Shown: piece by piece, positions 35,402 to 43,461 of the stretch
How the letters are laid out: each line of letters begins with the position of its first letter
Position numbering within the stretch: the first letter of the stretch is position 1
Assembly: GCA_946480015.1 (NCBI GenBank)
Contig: CAMLIL010000045.1
Coordinates: forward strand, 1-43,461
DNA length: 43,461 nucleotides
Source of the DNA: an uncultured Oxalobacteraceae bacterium
GTDB taxonomy: Bacteria; Pseudomonadota; Gammaproteobacteria; Burkholderiales; Burkholderiaceae
Direction of reading: 5' to 3'
Notes under the pieces: generated by a model
What the model saw: the letters and a program-made list of their open reading frames with translations, nothing else
Databases searched by the model: none
Told to the model about the DNA's origin: nothing
Translations under genes and position numbers: made by a program

Positions 35402-36061
35402 ATGGCATACGATCTCGAAGAACAAGAACAAATTGACACCCTGAAAGCGTTTTGGCAAAAGTACGGCAACCTGATCACCTGGGTGCTGATCGTTTGCCTG
35501 GCCGGCTACGCGGGCTACAACTTCTGGAAGCAGCGCCAGCGCAGCCAGGCGGCCGAAGCCTCGGCGCTGTACGATGAACTGGGCAAGCAGCTGGCGGCCA
35601 AGGACACTGCCCGGGCCCAGCGCATCGCCGGCGATATCGAAAGCAAGTACGATTCCTCGATCTACGCGCCGATGGCGGCGCTGGCCGCGGCCAAGGCGGC
35701 CTTCGAAGCCAAGGACCTGAAAACCGCCAAGGCCCAGCTGCAATGGGCGATCGACCACGGCAACGCCGAGTACAAGTCGGTGGCCAGGCTGCGCCTGTCC
35801 GGCGTGCTGCTGGACGAACAGGCCTACGACCAGGCCCTGGCCGTGCTCAACGGCGAGATCCTGCCGCAGTTCGCCGCCGCCGTCAGCGACCGCAAGGGCG
35901 ATATCCTGGTCGCCCAGAACAAGCTGCCCGAGGCCCGCAAGGCCTACGAAGCGGCCCTGGGCGCCATGGACGACAAGAACCCCGGCCGCCAGCTGGTCCA
36001 GCTGAAGCTGGAAGCCATCGGCGGCACCGTCCCGGCGCCGAAAGCGGCCGCGGCGGCGTAA
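35402..36061 (+). CDS. yfgM: YfgM-type inner-membrane TPR protein
   Basis: 219 residues. The N-terminus is cytosolic (MAYDLEEQEQIDTLKAFWQK), followed by one membrane helix (about 22-42, LITWVLIVCLAGYAGYNFW) and a periplasmic domain with TPR-like helices (MAALAAAKAAFEAKDLKTAK, LRLSGVLLDEQAYDQALAVL). The DUF2133/YfgM family in E. coli associates with the SecYEG ancillary protein PpiD and periplasmic chaperones. The order hisS-yfgM-bamB-der matches E. coli. The C-terminus is a short Ala/Pro tail. Confidence 0.92.
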   Translation: MAYDLEEQEQIDTLKAFWQKYGNLITWVLIVCLAGYAGYNFWKQRQRSQAAEASALYDELGKQLAAKDTARAQRIAGDIESKYDSSIYAPMAALAAAKAAFEAKDLKTAKAQLQWAIDHGNAEYKSVARLRLSGVLLDEQAYDQALAVLNGEILPQFAAAVSDRKGDILVAQNKLPEARKAYEAALGAMDDKNPGRQLVQLKLEAIGGTVPAPKAAAAA

Positions 36062-36116
36062 GCTCCACCGGCGGCTCACCCCGCCATCCCAGTCAAAAAG
36101 AACAAGGTACACGACT

Positions 36117-37271
36117 ATGCGTATTTCCCAGAAGCTCGTCGGTGTGAGTGTCATGGCCCTGATGGCCGGTTGCTCGACGATCAGTTCGCTCAATCCCTTC
36201 GCCTCCAAGCCCAAGGGCAACGTACCGGCGCCGCTGGTCGAGCTCAAGGGCACGATGGCGGTGCGCACCGCCTGGAAGCTTGACATCGGCAAGGCGCAAG
36301 ACAATATCTTCACCCCTGCGCTGGTGGGCAACACCCTGGTCGTGGCCGGCGCCGACGGCGCCATTGCGCGCGTGGAAGCGGCCGACGGCCGCCAGCTGTG
36401 GCGCATCAAGGCCGAATCGCCGCTGACGGCCGGCGTCGGCTCCGACGGCAATATGATCGTGGTGGGCGGCAGCAAGGGCACGGTCCTGACCTATGACATG
36501 GATGGCAAGCCGCTGTGGCGCGCCCAGGCCTCCAGCGAAGTGCTCAGTTCGCCGGTGGTGGGCGAGGGCATCGTGGTGGTGCGCTCGATCGACAACCGCA
36601 TCGTCGGCCTGGATGCCAAGACCGGCGAAAAGAAATGGACCGTGCAGCGCGTCTCGCCGCCGCTGACCCTGCGCAATGCGCCGGGCATGGTGGTGGTGGG
36701 CAAGGAAGTCATCGTGGCCCAGCCGGGCGGCAAGCTGCTCTCGCTGAGCCTGGCCACCGGCGCGCCGCGCTGGGAAGTGGCGGTGGGCGAGTCGCGCGGC
36801 GCGACCGAACTGGAGCGCGTGACCGACATCGGCGGCACTCCGGTGGTGGTGGACAAGGACGTCTGCGCCGTGTCCTACCAGGGCCGGGTGGGCTGCTTCG
36901 ACGTTGCCACCGGCACCGCGCGCTGGACCAAGGAACTGTCGTCCGACGTCGGCGTCTCGGCCGACCAGCGCTTCGTGTTCGCGGTCGACGACAAGGGCGC
37001 CATTTTCGCCTTCAACCGCGAGACCGGCACCTCGGCCTGGAAGAACGATAAGCTCAGCTATCGCCGCCTGTCGACCCCGGTTTCCTACGGCCGCGCCGTG
37101 GCCGTGGGCGACTACCAGGGCTACGTGCACTTCCTCTCGCGCGAAGACGGCGCCTTCCTGGCGCGCGCCGCCACCGACGGCAGCGCCATTACCTCGACCC
37201 CGCTGGTAGCCGGGTCGAATCTGATTTTTCAAACACAAGCAGGAACAGTGACCGCCATCGCGGTCGAATAA
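36117..37271 (+). CDS. bamB: Outer-membrane assembly lipoprotein BamB
   Basis: 384 residues. The signal peptide ends in lipobox LMAGC (C19). The mature protein is an eight-bladed PQQ-like beta propeller; repeats include LVVAGADGAIARVEAADGRQ, VVGGSKGTVLTYDMDGKPLW, VVRSIDNRIVGLDAKTGEKK, VSYQGRVGCFDVATGTARW and FAVDDKGAIFAFNRETGTSA. BamB helps BamA fold beta-barrel proteins. Spacing to yfgM is 55 nt and to der 6 nt. Confidence 0.96.
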   Translation: MRISQKLVGVSVMALMAGCSTISSLNPFASKPKGNVPAPLVELKGTMAVRTAWKLDIGKAQDNIFTPALVGNTLVVAGADGAIARVEAADGRQLWRIKAESPLTAGVGSDGNMIVVGGSKGTVLTYDMDGKPLWRAQASSEVLSSPVVGEGIVVVRSIDNRIVGLDAKTGEKKWTVQRVSPPLTLRNAPGMVVVGKEVIVAQPGGKLLSLSLATGAPRWEVAVGESRGATELERVTDIGGTPVVVDKDVCAVSYQGRVGCFDVATGTARWTKELSSDVGVSADQRFVFAVDDKGAIFAFNRETGTSAWKNDKLSYRRLSTPVSYGRAVAVGDYQGYVHFLSREDGAFLARAATDGSAITSTPLVAGSNLIFQTQAGTVTAIAVE

Positions 37272-37277
37272 CATCAC

Positions 37278-38615
37278 ATGAAGCCGGTAATAGCACTCGT
37301 AGGCCGCCCGAACGTCGGGAAATCGACCTTATTCAATCGCCTCACCCGCTCGCGCGATGCGCTGGTGGCCGACCTTCCAGGCCTCACCCGCGACCGCCAC
37401 TACGGTGAAGGCCGGGTCGGCGAACGGCCGTTCCTCGTGATCGACACGGGTGGTTTCGAACCGGTCGCCAAGGAAGGCATCATGTTCCAGATGGCCTTGC
37501 AGACCAAGCAGGCCGTGGCCGAAGCCGACGTGGTGGTCTTCATCGTCGACGGCCGCCAGGGCCTGACCCCGCACGACAAGACCATTACCGACTTCCTGCG
37601 CAAGACTGGCCGCAAGGTCATGCTGGTCGTGAACAAGGCCGAGGGCATGAAGTACACCTCGGTGGTGGCCGATTTCTATGAGCTGGGCATGGGCGACCCC
37701 TACGTCATTTCCGCCGCCCACGGCGACGGCGTGGCCGACCTGGTCGAGGAAGCGCTCGATGAAGCCTTCGCCCAGCGTCCGGCCGACCAGGAGGAACTCG
37801 AGCCGGCCACGCGCGGCATCAAGATCGCCATCGTGGGCCGCCCCAACGTGGGCAAGTCCACCCTGGTCAATACCCTGATCGGCGAAGAGCGCGTGATCGC
37901 CTTCGACATGCCCGGCACCACGCGCGACTCGATCGAGATTCCGTTCGAGCGCGACGGCAAGAATTACACCCTGATCGACACGGCCGGCATCCGCCGCCGC
38001 GGCAAGGTGTTCGAAGCGATCGAGAAATTCTCGGTCGTCAAAACCCTGCAATCGATCTCCGAAGCCCACGTGGTGATTCTGCTGCTCGACGCCCAGCAAG
38101 ACATTTCCGAGCAGGATGCGCACATTGCCGGCTTCATCCTGGAGTCGGGCAGGGCGCTGGTGGTGGCCGTCAATAAATGGGATGGCCTGCAATCGGACGA
38201 CCGCGATGAAATCAAGATCGACCTGGACCGCAAGCTCGATTTCCTCTCCTTCGCCAAGACCCATTTCATCTCGGCCCTGAAGGCCACCGGCATCGGTCCG
38301 CTGATGAAATCGGTGGACGCCGCCTACGCCGCCGCCACTGCCGACCTGTCGACGCCGCGCCTGACGCGCGCCTTGATCGAAGCGGTGGAAAAGCAGGAAC
38401 CCAAACGCAAAGGATCGATTCGCCCCAAAATGCGTTATGCTCACCAGGGTGGGCAGAATCCACCGATTATCGTCATCCACGGCAATGCCCTGGACGCAAT
38501 CGGCGAGCCTTACAAGCGCTATCTGGAAAAGCATTTCCGCGACACCTTTAATCTGGTCGGCACGCCGCTGCGGATTGAGCTGCGCATGGGGAAAAATCCC
38601 TTCGCCAGAAAGTGA
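37278..38615 (+). CDS. der: Ribosome-assembly GTPase Der (EngA)
   Basis: 445 residues with two G domains in tandem, the hallmark of Der. The first P-loop is GRPNVGKST (residues 9-17), with [12 protein letters not shown] switch sequence. The second is GRPNVGKST near 187-195, with [12 protein letters not shown] and [16 protein letters not shown] and NKWDG are the two G4 motifs. A KH-like domain closes the protein ([20 protein letters not shown]). It acts in 50S subunit maturation. It starts 6 nt after bamB. Confidence 0.97.
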   Translation: MKPVIALVGRPNVGKSTLFNRLTRSRDALVADLPGLTRDRHYGEGRVGERPFLVIDTGGFEPVAKEGIMFQMALQTKQAVAEADVVVFIVDGRQGLTPHDKTITDFLRKTGRKVMLVVNKAEGMKYTSVVADFYELGMGDPYVISAAHGDGVADLVEEALDEAFAQRPADQEELEPATRGIKIAIVGRPNVGKSTLVNTLIGEERVIAFDMPGTTRDSIEIPFERDGKNYTLIDTAGIRRRGKVFEAIEKFSVVKTLQSISEAHVVILLLDAQQDISEQDAHIAGFILESGRALVVAVNKWDGLQSDDRDEIKIDLDRKLDFLSFAKTHFISALKATGIGPLMKSVDAAYAAATADLSTPRLTRALIEAVEKQEPKRKGSIRPKMRYAHQGGQNPPIIVIHGNALDAIGEPYKRYLEKHFRDTFNLVGTPLRIELRMGKNPFARK

Positions 38616-38763
38616 AATACGGTCGGTCGTCCGACAAGAAAATGTAAAACAGGTTACAGTAGCTAAGCGACATCATTCGCCTTTTTATAGAATGGTGGCA
38701 CGGACACTTGAAAATTTGCGCGTCGCCTCCAATTCTTAACTACAACAACATCACGGAGCTGTT

Positions 38764-39000
38764 ATGAGCAACAAAGGGCAACTGTTACAAGACCCATTCC
38801 TCAATGCCTTGCGCAAAGAGCATGTCCCCGTCTCGATCTATCTGGTCAACGGTATCAAACTGCAGGGCCACATCGAATCGTTCGACCAGTACGTCGTACT
38901 GCTGCGTAACACCGTCACCCAGATGGTGTATAAGCACGCCATTTCCACCGTGGTACCGGCACGTGCGGTCAATCTGAATCTTGATTCCGACGCTGAGTAA
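38764..39000 (+). CDS. hfq: RNA chaperone Hfq
   Basis: 78 residues. Sm1 motif: [20 protein letters not shown] and [16 protein letters not shown]. Sm2 motif: [14 protein letters not shown]. The C-terminal tail is very short compared with E. coli (102 residues), normal for beta-proteobacteria. The 148-nt gap upstream includes a TATAGA box (38684-38689) but no convincing -35, so hfq may have its own promoter or depend on der read-through. It pairs small RNAs with mRNAs. Confidence 0.97.
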   Translation: MSNKGQLLQDPFLNALRKEHVPVSIYLVNGIKLQGHIESFDQYVVLLRNTVTQMVYKHAISTVVPARAVNLNLDSDAE

Positions 39001-39048
39001 CGCCGCCGGCGTGTCGTCCGTGCGCCGATCGGCACTGCCGGGAGGCGT

Positions 39049-40245
39049 ATGCGCGCAGCGCTAGTCGGTATCGATTTCGGCGACGGCGATTTTGCCGCCA
39101 GCCTGGAAGAGCTGTCCCTGCTCGCCCGTTCCGCGGGCGCCGAGCCGGTCACCACCATCACCGCCAAGCGCGGCAGTCCCGATCCCGCTTACTTTGCCGG
39201 CAGCGGCAAGGTCGACGAGATCGGCGCCGCCTGCGCCGCCGACGCGGTCGAGATCGTCATCTTCAACCATGCGCTCTCACCGGCCCAGCAGCGCAACCTG
39301 GAAAAGCGCCTGAGCATCCGGGTGCTCGACCGCACCAGCCTGATTCTCGACATCTTCGCCCAGCGCGCCAAGAGCCACGAGGGCAAGCTGCAGGTCGAAC
39401 TGGCCCAGCTGCAGCACCTGGCCACGCGCCTGATCCGCGGCTGGACCCACCTGGAACGGCAAAAGGGCGGTATCGGCCTGCGCGGTCCCGGCGAAACCCA
39501 GCTCGAGACCGACCGCCGCCTGATCGGCGAGCGCGTCAAGATGCTGCGCGCCAAGCTGGCCAAGCTGCGCAAGCAGCATGAAACCCAGCGCCGCTCGCGC
39601 GGACGCAACAACACCTTCTCGGTCTCGCTGGTCGGCTACACCAATGCCGGCAAGTCGACCCTGTTCAATGCCGTCACCAAGGCCGGCGTGTACGTCGCCA
39701 ACCAGCTGTTCGCCACCCTCGACACCACCTCGCGCCGCGTGTATCTGGGCGACGAAATCGGCAACGTCGTCATTTCCGACACCGTCGGCTTCGTGCGCGA
39801 ACTGCCGCACCAGCTGGTGGCGGCATTTCGCGCCACCCTGGAGGAGACCATCCACGCCGACCTGCTGCTGCACGTCGTCGACGGCGCCAGCCCGGTGCGC
39901 ATGGAACAGATCGAGCAGGTCAATCTGGTGCTCAAGGAAATCGGCGCCGACCACATTCCCCAGATTCTGGTCTGGAACAAGATCGACGCAGCCGGGCTCG
40001 AGCCGGCCGTCGAACGTGATGAATATGATAAAATCGCCCGCGTTTTTATCAGCGCCCAGAGTGGCGCCGGCCTGGATCTGCTGCGCGCCGCGATCGTCGA
40101 AGCCGTCAAATCCGCGCCAGGTCTGACCCACCGTTTTCAAGAGCAGGACGAAGCCGCACCGGAGCACGACGATGACAATGACAATCCTGCTGTCGCCGTC
40201 ATGCCGGACGAAATTCTAACCTCCAACACCGTCGGACCACGCTAG
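39049..40245 (+). CDS. hflX: Ribosome-splitting GTPase HflX
   Basis: 398 residues. An N-terminal HflX domain (GIDFGDGDFAASLEELSLLA, DPAYFAGSGKVDEIGAACAA, FNHALSPAQQRNLEKRL) is followed by the GLRGPGETQLETDRR motif, then the G domain: GYTNAGKST near 196-204, DTVGFVRELPHQLVAAF and NKIDA. HflX splits stalled ribosomes after heat or antibiotic stress. A 48-nt gap separates it from hfq, and it is followed directly by hflK. The C-terminal tail is acidic (EHDDDNDNP). Confidence 0.96.
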   Translation: MRAALVGIDFGDGDFAASLEELSLLARSAGAEPVTTITAKRGSPDPAYFAGSGKVDEIGAACAADAVEIVIFNHALSPAQQRNLEKRLSIRVLDRTSLILDIFAQRAKSHEGKLQVELAQLQHLATRLIRGWTHLERQKGGIGLRGPGETQLETDRRLIGERVKMLRAKLAKLRKQHETQRRSRGRNNTFSVSLVGYTNAGKSTLFNAVTKAGVYVANQLFATLDTTSRRVYLGDEIGNVVISDTVGFVRELPHQLVAAFRATLEETIHADLLLHVVDGASPVRMEQIEQVNLVLKEIGADHIPQILVWNKIDAAGLEPAVERDEYDKIARVFISAQSGAGLDLLRAAIVEAVKSAPGLTHRFQEQDEAAPEHDDDNDNPAVAVMPDEILTSNTVGPR

Positions 40246-40246
40246 C

Positions 40247-41521
40247 ATGCTTGCATCCCTACTTAAACGCATCGGCCTCACGCTGTCGCTCAACGACCCG
40301 CGCTGGGGCCGCAAGCCGCAAGGCGACCACAAGGCCCAGGAAGGCCGCAAACCGGGCGAAGGCCCGCCCGACCTGGACCAGATGTGGCGCGACTTTAACA
40401 ATCGCCTGAACCGCCTGTTCGGCCAGCGTGGCAGCGGTGACGGCGGCGGCTACCGTCCCGAAGGCAAGGGCGCCGGCATCACCGCCGGCATCGTCGTCGC
40501 GATCGTCGCCTTCATCTGGCTCGCCAGCGGCGCCTTCATCGTGCAGGAAGGCCAGCAGGCCGTCGTGACCACCTTCGGACGTCCCACCGATATCGCCAAC
40601 GCCGGTTTCAACTGGCGCTGGCCGGCGCCGTTCCAGGCCCACGAAACCGTCAACGTCTCGCAGGTACGCACGGTGGAAGTCGGCTACCGCGGCTCGGTGC
40701 GCGCCAAGAACCTCAAAGAATCGCTGATGCTGACCGACGATGAAAACATCGTCGACATCCAGTTCGCGGTGCAGTACACCATCAGCAACGCCAAGGACTG
40801 GCTGTTCAACAACCGCGAGCAGGAAGAAACCGTGCGCCAGATCGCCGAGACCGCGATTCGCGAAGTCGTCGGCCGCAGCAAGATGGACTTCGTGCTGTAC
40901 GAAGGCCGCGAAAAGGTCGCCAACGACGTGCTCCAGCTGATGCAGCGCATGGCCACCGACTACAGGCTCGGTTCCCTGATCACCAACGTCACCATGCAGG
41001 CGGTGCAGCCGCCCGAACAGGTGCAGGTCGCCTTCGACGACGCCGTCAAGGCCAGCCAGGACCGCGAACGCGCCAAGAACGAAGGCCAGGCCTACGCCAA
41101 CGACGTCATTCCCAAGGCGCGCGGCAATGCCTTCCGCCTGATGGAAGAAGCCGAAGCCTACCGCGCCATGGTCACCGAGAACGCGGCTGGTAACGCCGAC
41201 CGCTTCACCCAGGTGATGACCGAGTACCAGAAGGCCCCGGCGGTCACGCGCGACCGCATGTACCTCGACACCATGCAGCAGATCTTCACCAGCGCCAGCA
41301 AGGTCATGGTCGACGCCAAGTCCGGCAGCAACCTGCTGTATCTGCCGCTCGACAAACTGGTGGCGCAGACCGCCGCCAACGACGCCGCGCTGGCCGCCAA
41401 GTCCGGCCCCGTCGTTCAATCAACCGTGCCGCTACCGGCCGATATCATGCAGCCATTGGAACAAGTCCGCCAGCGCGACAACCGCAGCCGCGAATCTTCA
41501 CGTGACCGGGAGGTCCGCTAA
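40247..41521 (+). CDS. hflK: FtsH protease modulator HflK
   Basis: 424 residues. A Gly/Lys-rich cytosolic N-terminus (WGRKPQGDHKAQEGRKPGEG) leads to one membrane helix (about 77-98, GITAGIVVAIVAFIWLASGA) and a periplasmic SPFH/band-7 domain (FIVQEGQQAVVTTFGRPTDI, RTVEVGYRGS, DENIVDIQFAVQYTI). A helical C-terminal half follows. With HflC it forms a cage around the AAA protease FtsH and regulates membrane-protein degradation. Its TAA overlaps the hflC ATG by one base. Confidence 0.96.
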   Translation: MLASLLKRIGLTLSLNDPRWGRKPQGDHKAQEGRKPGEGPPDLDQMWRDFNNRLNRLFGQRGSGDGGGYRPEGKGAGITAGIVVAIVAFIWLASGAFIVQEGQQAVVTTFGRPTDIANAGFNWRWPAPFQAHETVNVSQVRTVEVGYRGSVRAKNLKESLMLTDDENIVDIQFAVQYTISNAKDWLFNNREQEETVRQIAETAIREVVGRSKMDFVLYEGREKVANDVLQLMQRMATDYRLGSLITNVTMQAVQPPEQVQVAFDDAVKASQDRERAKNEGQAYANDVIPKARGNAFRLMEEAEAYRAMVTENAAGNADRFTQVMTEYQKAPAVTRDRMYLDTMQQIFTSASKVMVDAKSGSNLLYLPLDKLVAQTAANDAALAAKSGPVVQSTVPLPADIMQPLEQVRQRDNRSRESSRDREVR

Positions 41522-42420
41522 TGAACCGCACCGTTTCGATTCTGGTGGCCCTGTTCGTCGGCTTCATGCTGGTCACCTCGACCGTGTTCGTGGTCGACCA
41601 GCGCCAGTACGCCCTGGTTTTCTCGTTCGGCAAGCTGGTCGGCGACGTGATCGCCGAACCAGGCCTGCACTTCAAGCTGCCGCGTCCTTTCCAGAACGTG
41701 ATCTACCTGGACAAGCGCATCCTGACGCTCGATACGCCCGACGCCGAGCGCTTCATCACCGCCGAGAAGAAGAACATCGTCGTCGACGCCTTCGTGAAGT
41801 GGCGCATCACCGACGCGCGCAAGTACTACATCAGCTTCGGCGGCGACGAGAACCGCGCGCGCAACCGCATGTCGCAGATCATCAAGGCGGCCCTGAACGA
41901 CGAAATCACCAAGCGCACCGTGCGCGAGGTCATTTCGGGCGAGCGCGCCAAGGTCATGACCGCGATCCGCTCGCGCGTGGCCAACGAAGCCGAACAGATC
42001 GGCGTAAACATCGTCGACGTGCGTCTCAAGCGGGTCGACTACGTCGAGCAGATCAACAACTCGGTGTACGAGCGCATGAAGGCCGAGCGCACCCGCGTGG
42101 CCAACGAACTGCGTTCGACCGGTTCGGCCGAATCGGAAAAGATCCGCGCCGACGCCGACCGCCAGCGCACCGTGATTCTGGCCGAAGCCTTCCGCGACGC
42201 CGAGAAGATCAAGGGTGACGGCGACGCCAAGGCCTCGCAGATCTACGCCCAGGCCTTCGGCAAGAACCCCGAGTTCTACAAGTTCTACCGCTCGCTGGAA
42301 GCCTACCGCGCCACCTTCAAGAACCACGGCGACGTGATGGTGGTCGATTCCAGTTCGGAGTTCTTCAAGTACCTCCGCAGCCCCGGCGGCGCCGGCGCGG
42401 CGCCAAGCGCCAAAAAATAA
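41521..42420 (+). CDS. hflC: FtsH protease modulator HflC
   Basis: 299 residues. An N-terminal membrane anchor (residues 4-25, TVSILVALFVGFMLVTSTVF) precedes an SPFH domain: VDQRQYALVFSFGKLVGDVI, EPGLHFKLPRPFQNVIYLDK, VDAFVKWRITDARKYYISFG. A long helix follows (ERMKAERTRVANELRSTGSA). It is the partner of HflK in the FtsH complex, sharing the TAATG start/stop junction. A strong hairpin follows the gene. Confidence 0.96.
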   Translation: MNRTVSILVALFVGFMLVTSTVFVVDQRQYALVFSFGKLVGDVIAEPGLHFKLPRPFQNVIYLDKRILTLDTPDAERFITAEKKNIVVDAFVKWRITDARKYYISFGGDENRARNRMSQIIKAALNDEITKRTVREVISGERAKVMTAIRSRVANEAEQIGVNIVDVRLKRVDYVEQINNSVYERMKAERTRVANELRSTGSAESEKIRADADRQRTVILAEAFRDAEKIKGDGDAKASQIYAQAFGKNPEFYKFYRSLEAYRATFKNHGDVMVVDSSSEFFKYLRSPGGAGAAPSAKK

Positions 42421-42440
42421 TCTGCCGCCCTCGCGGGAAT

Positions 42441-42483
42441 AAGCTGCCGCCCCCGCGAATGCCGGGGGGGGCGGCAGCTTTCC
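42441..42483 (+). terminator. Long hairpin after hflC
   Basis: AAGCTGCCGCCCCC (42441-42454) pairs with GGGGGCGGCAGCTT (42467-42480), a perfect 14-bp stem, and a short pyrimidine tail TCC follows the closing TT. It most likely ends the hfq-hflX-hflK-hflC transcript; termination without a long T run is a guess. Confidence 0.6.
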
Positions 42484-42605
42484 ACATTAGTTGTCGCCGC
42501 GATCCAATTTTCGGGTAAAATCGATGGTTTGGCGCGATATTTATCGCCTGCGGCCCGCTGCGCCTTGCCCATTTTCCAATAACTTCCGTAACCGCTTTCC
42601 TGCCC

Positions 42606-43461
42606 ATGCCGAATTGGCTCCTGCCTGAAAATATCGCCGATGTCTTGCCGTCCGAAGCGCGCAAGATCGAGGAGCTGCGCCGCCGGATGCTCGACAATTT
42701 CCGCCTGTACGGCTACGAGCTGGTGATGCCGCCGCTGCTCGAATACGTCGATTCCCTGCTCACCGGCGCCGGTGCCGACACCGATCTGCGCACCTTCAAG
42801 CTGGTCGACCAGATTTCCGGGCGCATGCTCGGCCTGCGCGCCGACATGACCACCCAGGTGGCGCGCATCGACGCCCACCTGCTTAACCGCGATTCCGTCA
42901 CCCGCCTGTGCTACGCCGGCAGCGTGCTGCATACCCGCCCGAGCGGCCTGCACGCGACCCGCGAACCGCTCCAGATCGGCGCCGAAATCTACGGCCACGC
43001 CGGCCTCGAAGCCGACGCCGAAATCCAGGAACTGGCACTGGCCTCGCTGGCGCTGTCCGGCTTTACCGATGTCCGCCTCGACCTGTCGCACGTCGGCGTG
43101 CTGTGCGCCATCCTCGAGCAGGACGGCGCCGCCAAGCGCGACCAGGCCGCCATCACCGCGCTGCTGCGCGCCAAGAACATCCCGGGGCTGGAAGCCATCA
43201 GCACCGCCTACGCGCCGGCCACCCGCGCCGCGCTGCTGGCGCTGCCGAACCTGTACGGCGATGTGGAAGTGCTGGGCAAGGCGCGCGCCGTGCTGCCGCA
43301 GTACCCGGGCCTGCTGACCGCGCTGGCCGAACTGGCCGCGCTGGCGGCCAGCGCCCTGGGCCGCGCCGAAGTGGCCATCGACCTGGCCGACCTGCGCGGC
43401 TACCAATACGAAAGCGGCGCCATGTTCGCGCTGTACGTGCCGGGCCTGCCGAACGCGGTGG
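42606..43461 (+). CDS. hisZ: ATP phosphoribosyltransferase regulatory subunit HisZ (3' partial)
   Basis: 285 residues are visible before the window ends; full-length HisZ is about 385. It resembles the catalytic core of histidyl-tRNA synthetase but does not charge t[81 protein letters not shown]. HisZ activates short-form HisG for the first step of histidine synthesis. [15 protein letters not shown] is the common start in beta-proteobacteria, and the position after hflC is conserved there, usually with purA next. Confidence 0.93.
   Translation, partial: MPNWLLPENIADVLPSEARKIEELRRRMLDNFRLYGYELVMPPLLEYVDSLLTGAGADTDLRTFKLVDQISGRMLGLRADMTTQVARIDAHLLNRDSVTRLCYAGSVLHTRPSGLHATREPLQIGAEIYGHAGLEADAEIQELALASLALSGFTDVRLDLSHVGVLCAILEQDGAAKRDQAAITALLRAKNIPGLEAISTAYAPATRAALLALPNLYGDVEVLGKARAVLPQYPGLLTALAELAALAASALGRAEVAIDLADLRGYQYESGAMFALYVPGLPNAV

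Overview
This window looks like a chromosomal segment of a high-GC betaproteobacterium in Burkholderiales, most likely Oxalobacteraceae (Massilia/Duganella/Janthinobacterium-like). The basis is the gene order and protein character of its housekeeping blocks: sucA-sucB-lpdA-zapE, surE-pcm-nlpD-rpoS-rlmD, ndk-rlmN-pilW-rodZ-ispG-hisS-yfgM-bamB-der-hfq-hflX-hflK-hflC-hisZ. The genus is inference; no rRNA is present to settle it.

Region 1 (1-6301) is accessory and visibly more AT-rich than the rest. It opens inside a polymorphic-toxin gene. The C-terminal domain of that gene carries all four signature residues of the ADP-ribosyl cyclase/CD38 NAD-glycohydrolase fold at the right spacings. A helical-repeat protein, the likely immunity protein, overlaps it by 4 nt. 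Two or three further paralogues follow in tandem, separated by an IS4-type transposase remnant, a probable toxin 3' tail and a decayed immunity-gene 3' end. Then come a PAAR spike-tip protein, a degenerate stretch, a fatty-acid desaturase and a STY0301-type exported protein. The whole reads as the cargo end of a secreted-toxin (probably type VI) locus that has accumulated orphan immunity genes.

Region 2 (6302-19799) is core metabolism and housekeeping. It holds the complete 2-oxoglutarate dehydrogenase set (E1, E2, E3), with a small SHOCT/PspC membrane protein lodged between E2 and E3. These are followed by zapE, a coiled-coil lipoprotein, a reverse-strand PP2C-type phosphatase, a DUF465/YdcH protein, a DinG-family helicase and a DUF885 metallopeptidase-like protein.

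Region 3 (19800-23089) is a compact two-gene island: a TIR-domain protein, then a large protein joining a KGGVGR-variant P-loop module, whose Walker A motif is broken here, to a kinesin-light-chain-like TPR array. It has the architecture of a NAD-linked immunity or signalling module and is one of the two best candidates for an undescribed system. The other is the cyclase-toxin/immunity array.

Region 4 (23234-43461) is conserved core: stress and stationary-phase genes (surE, pcm, nlpD, rpoS), the rRNA methyltransferases rlmD and rlmN, a Bax-inhibitor-like membrane protein on the reverse strand, ndk, pilus and cell-shape genes, isoprenoid synthesis, histidyl-tRNA synthetase with an odd His-rich tail, outer-membrane assembly, the GTPases Der and HflX, Hfq, the HflKC membrane complex and the start of hisZ, which runs off the window.
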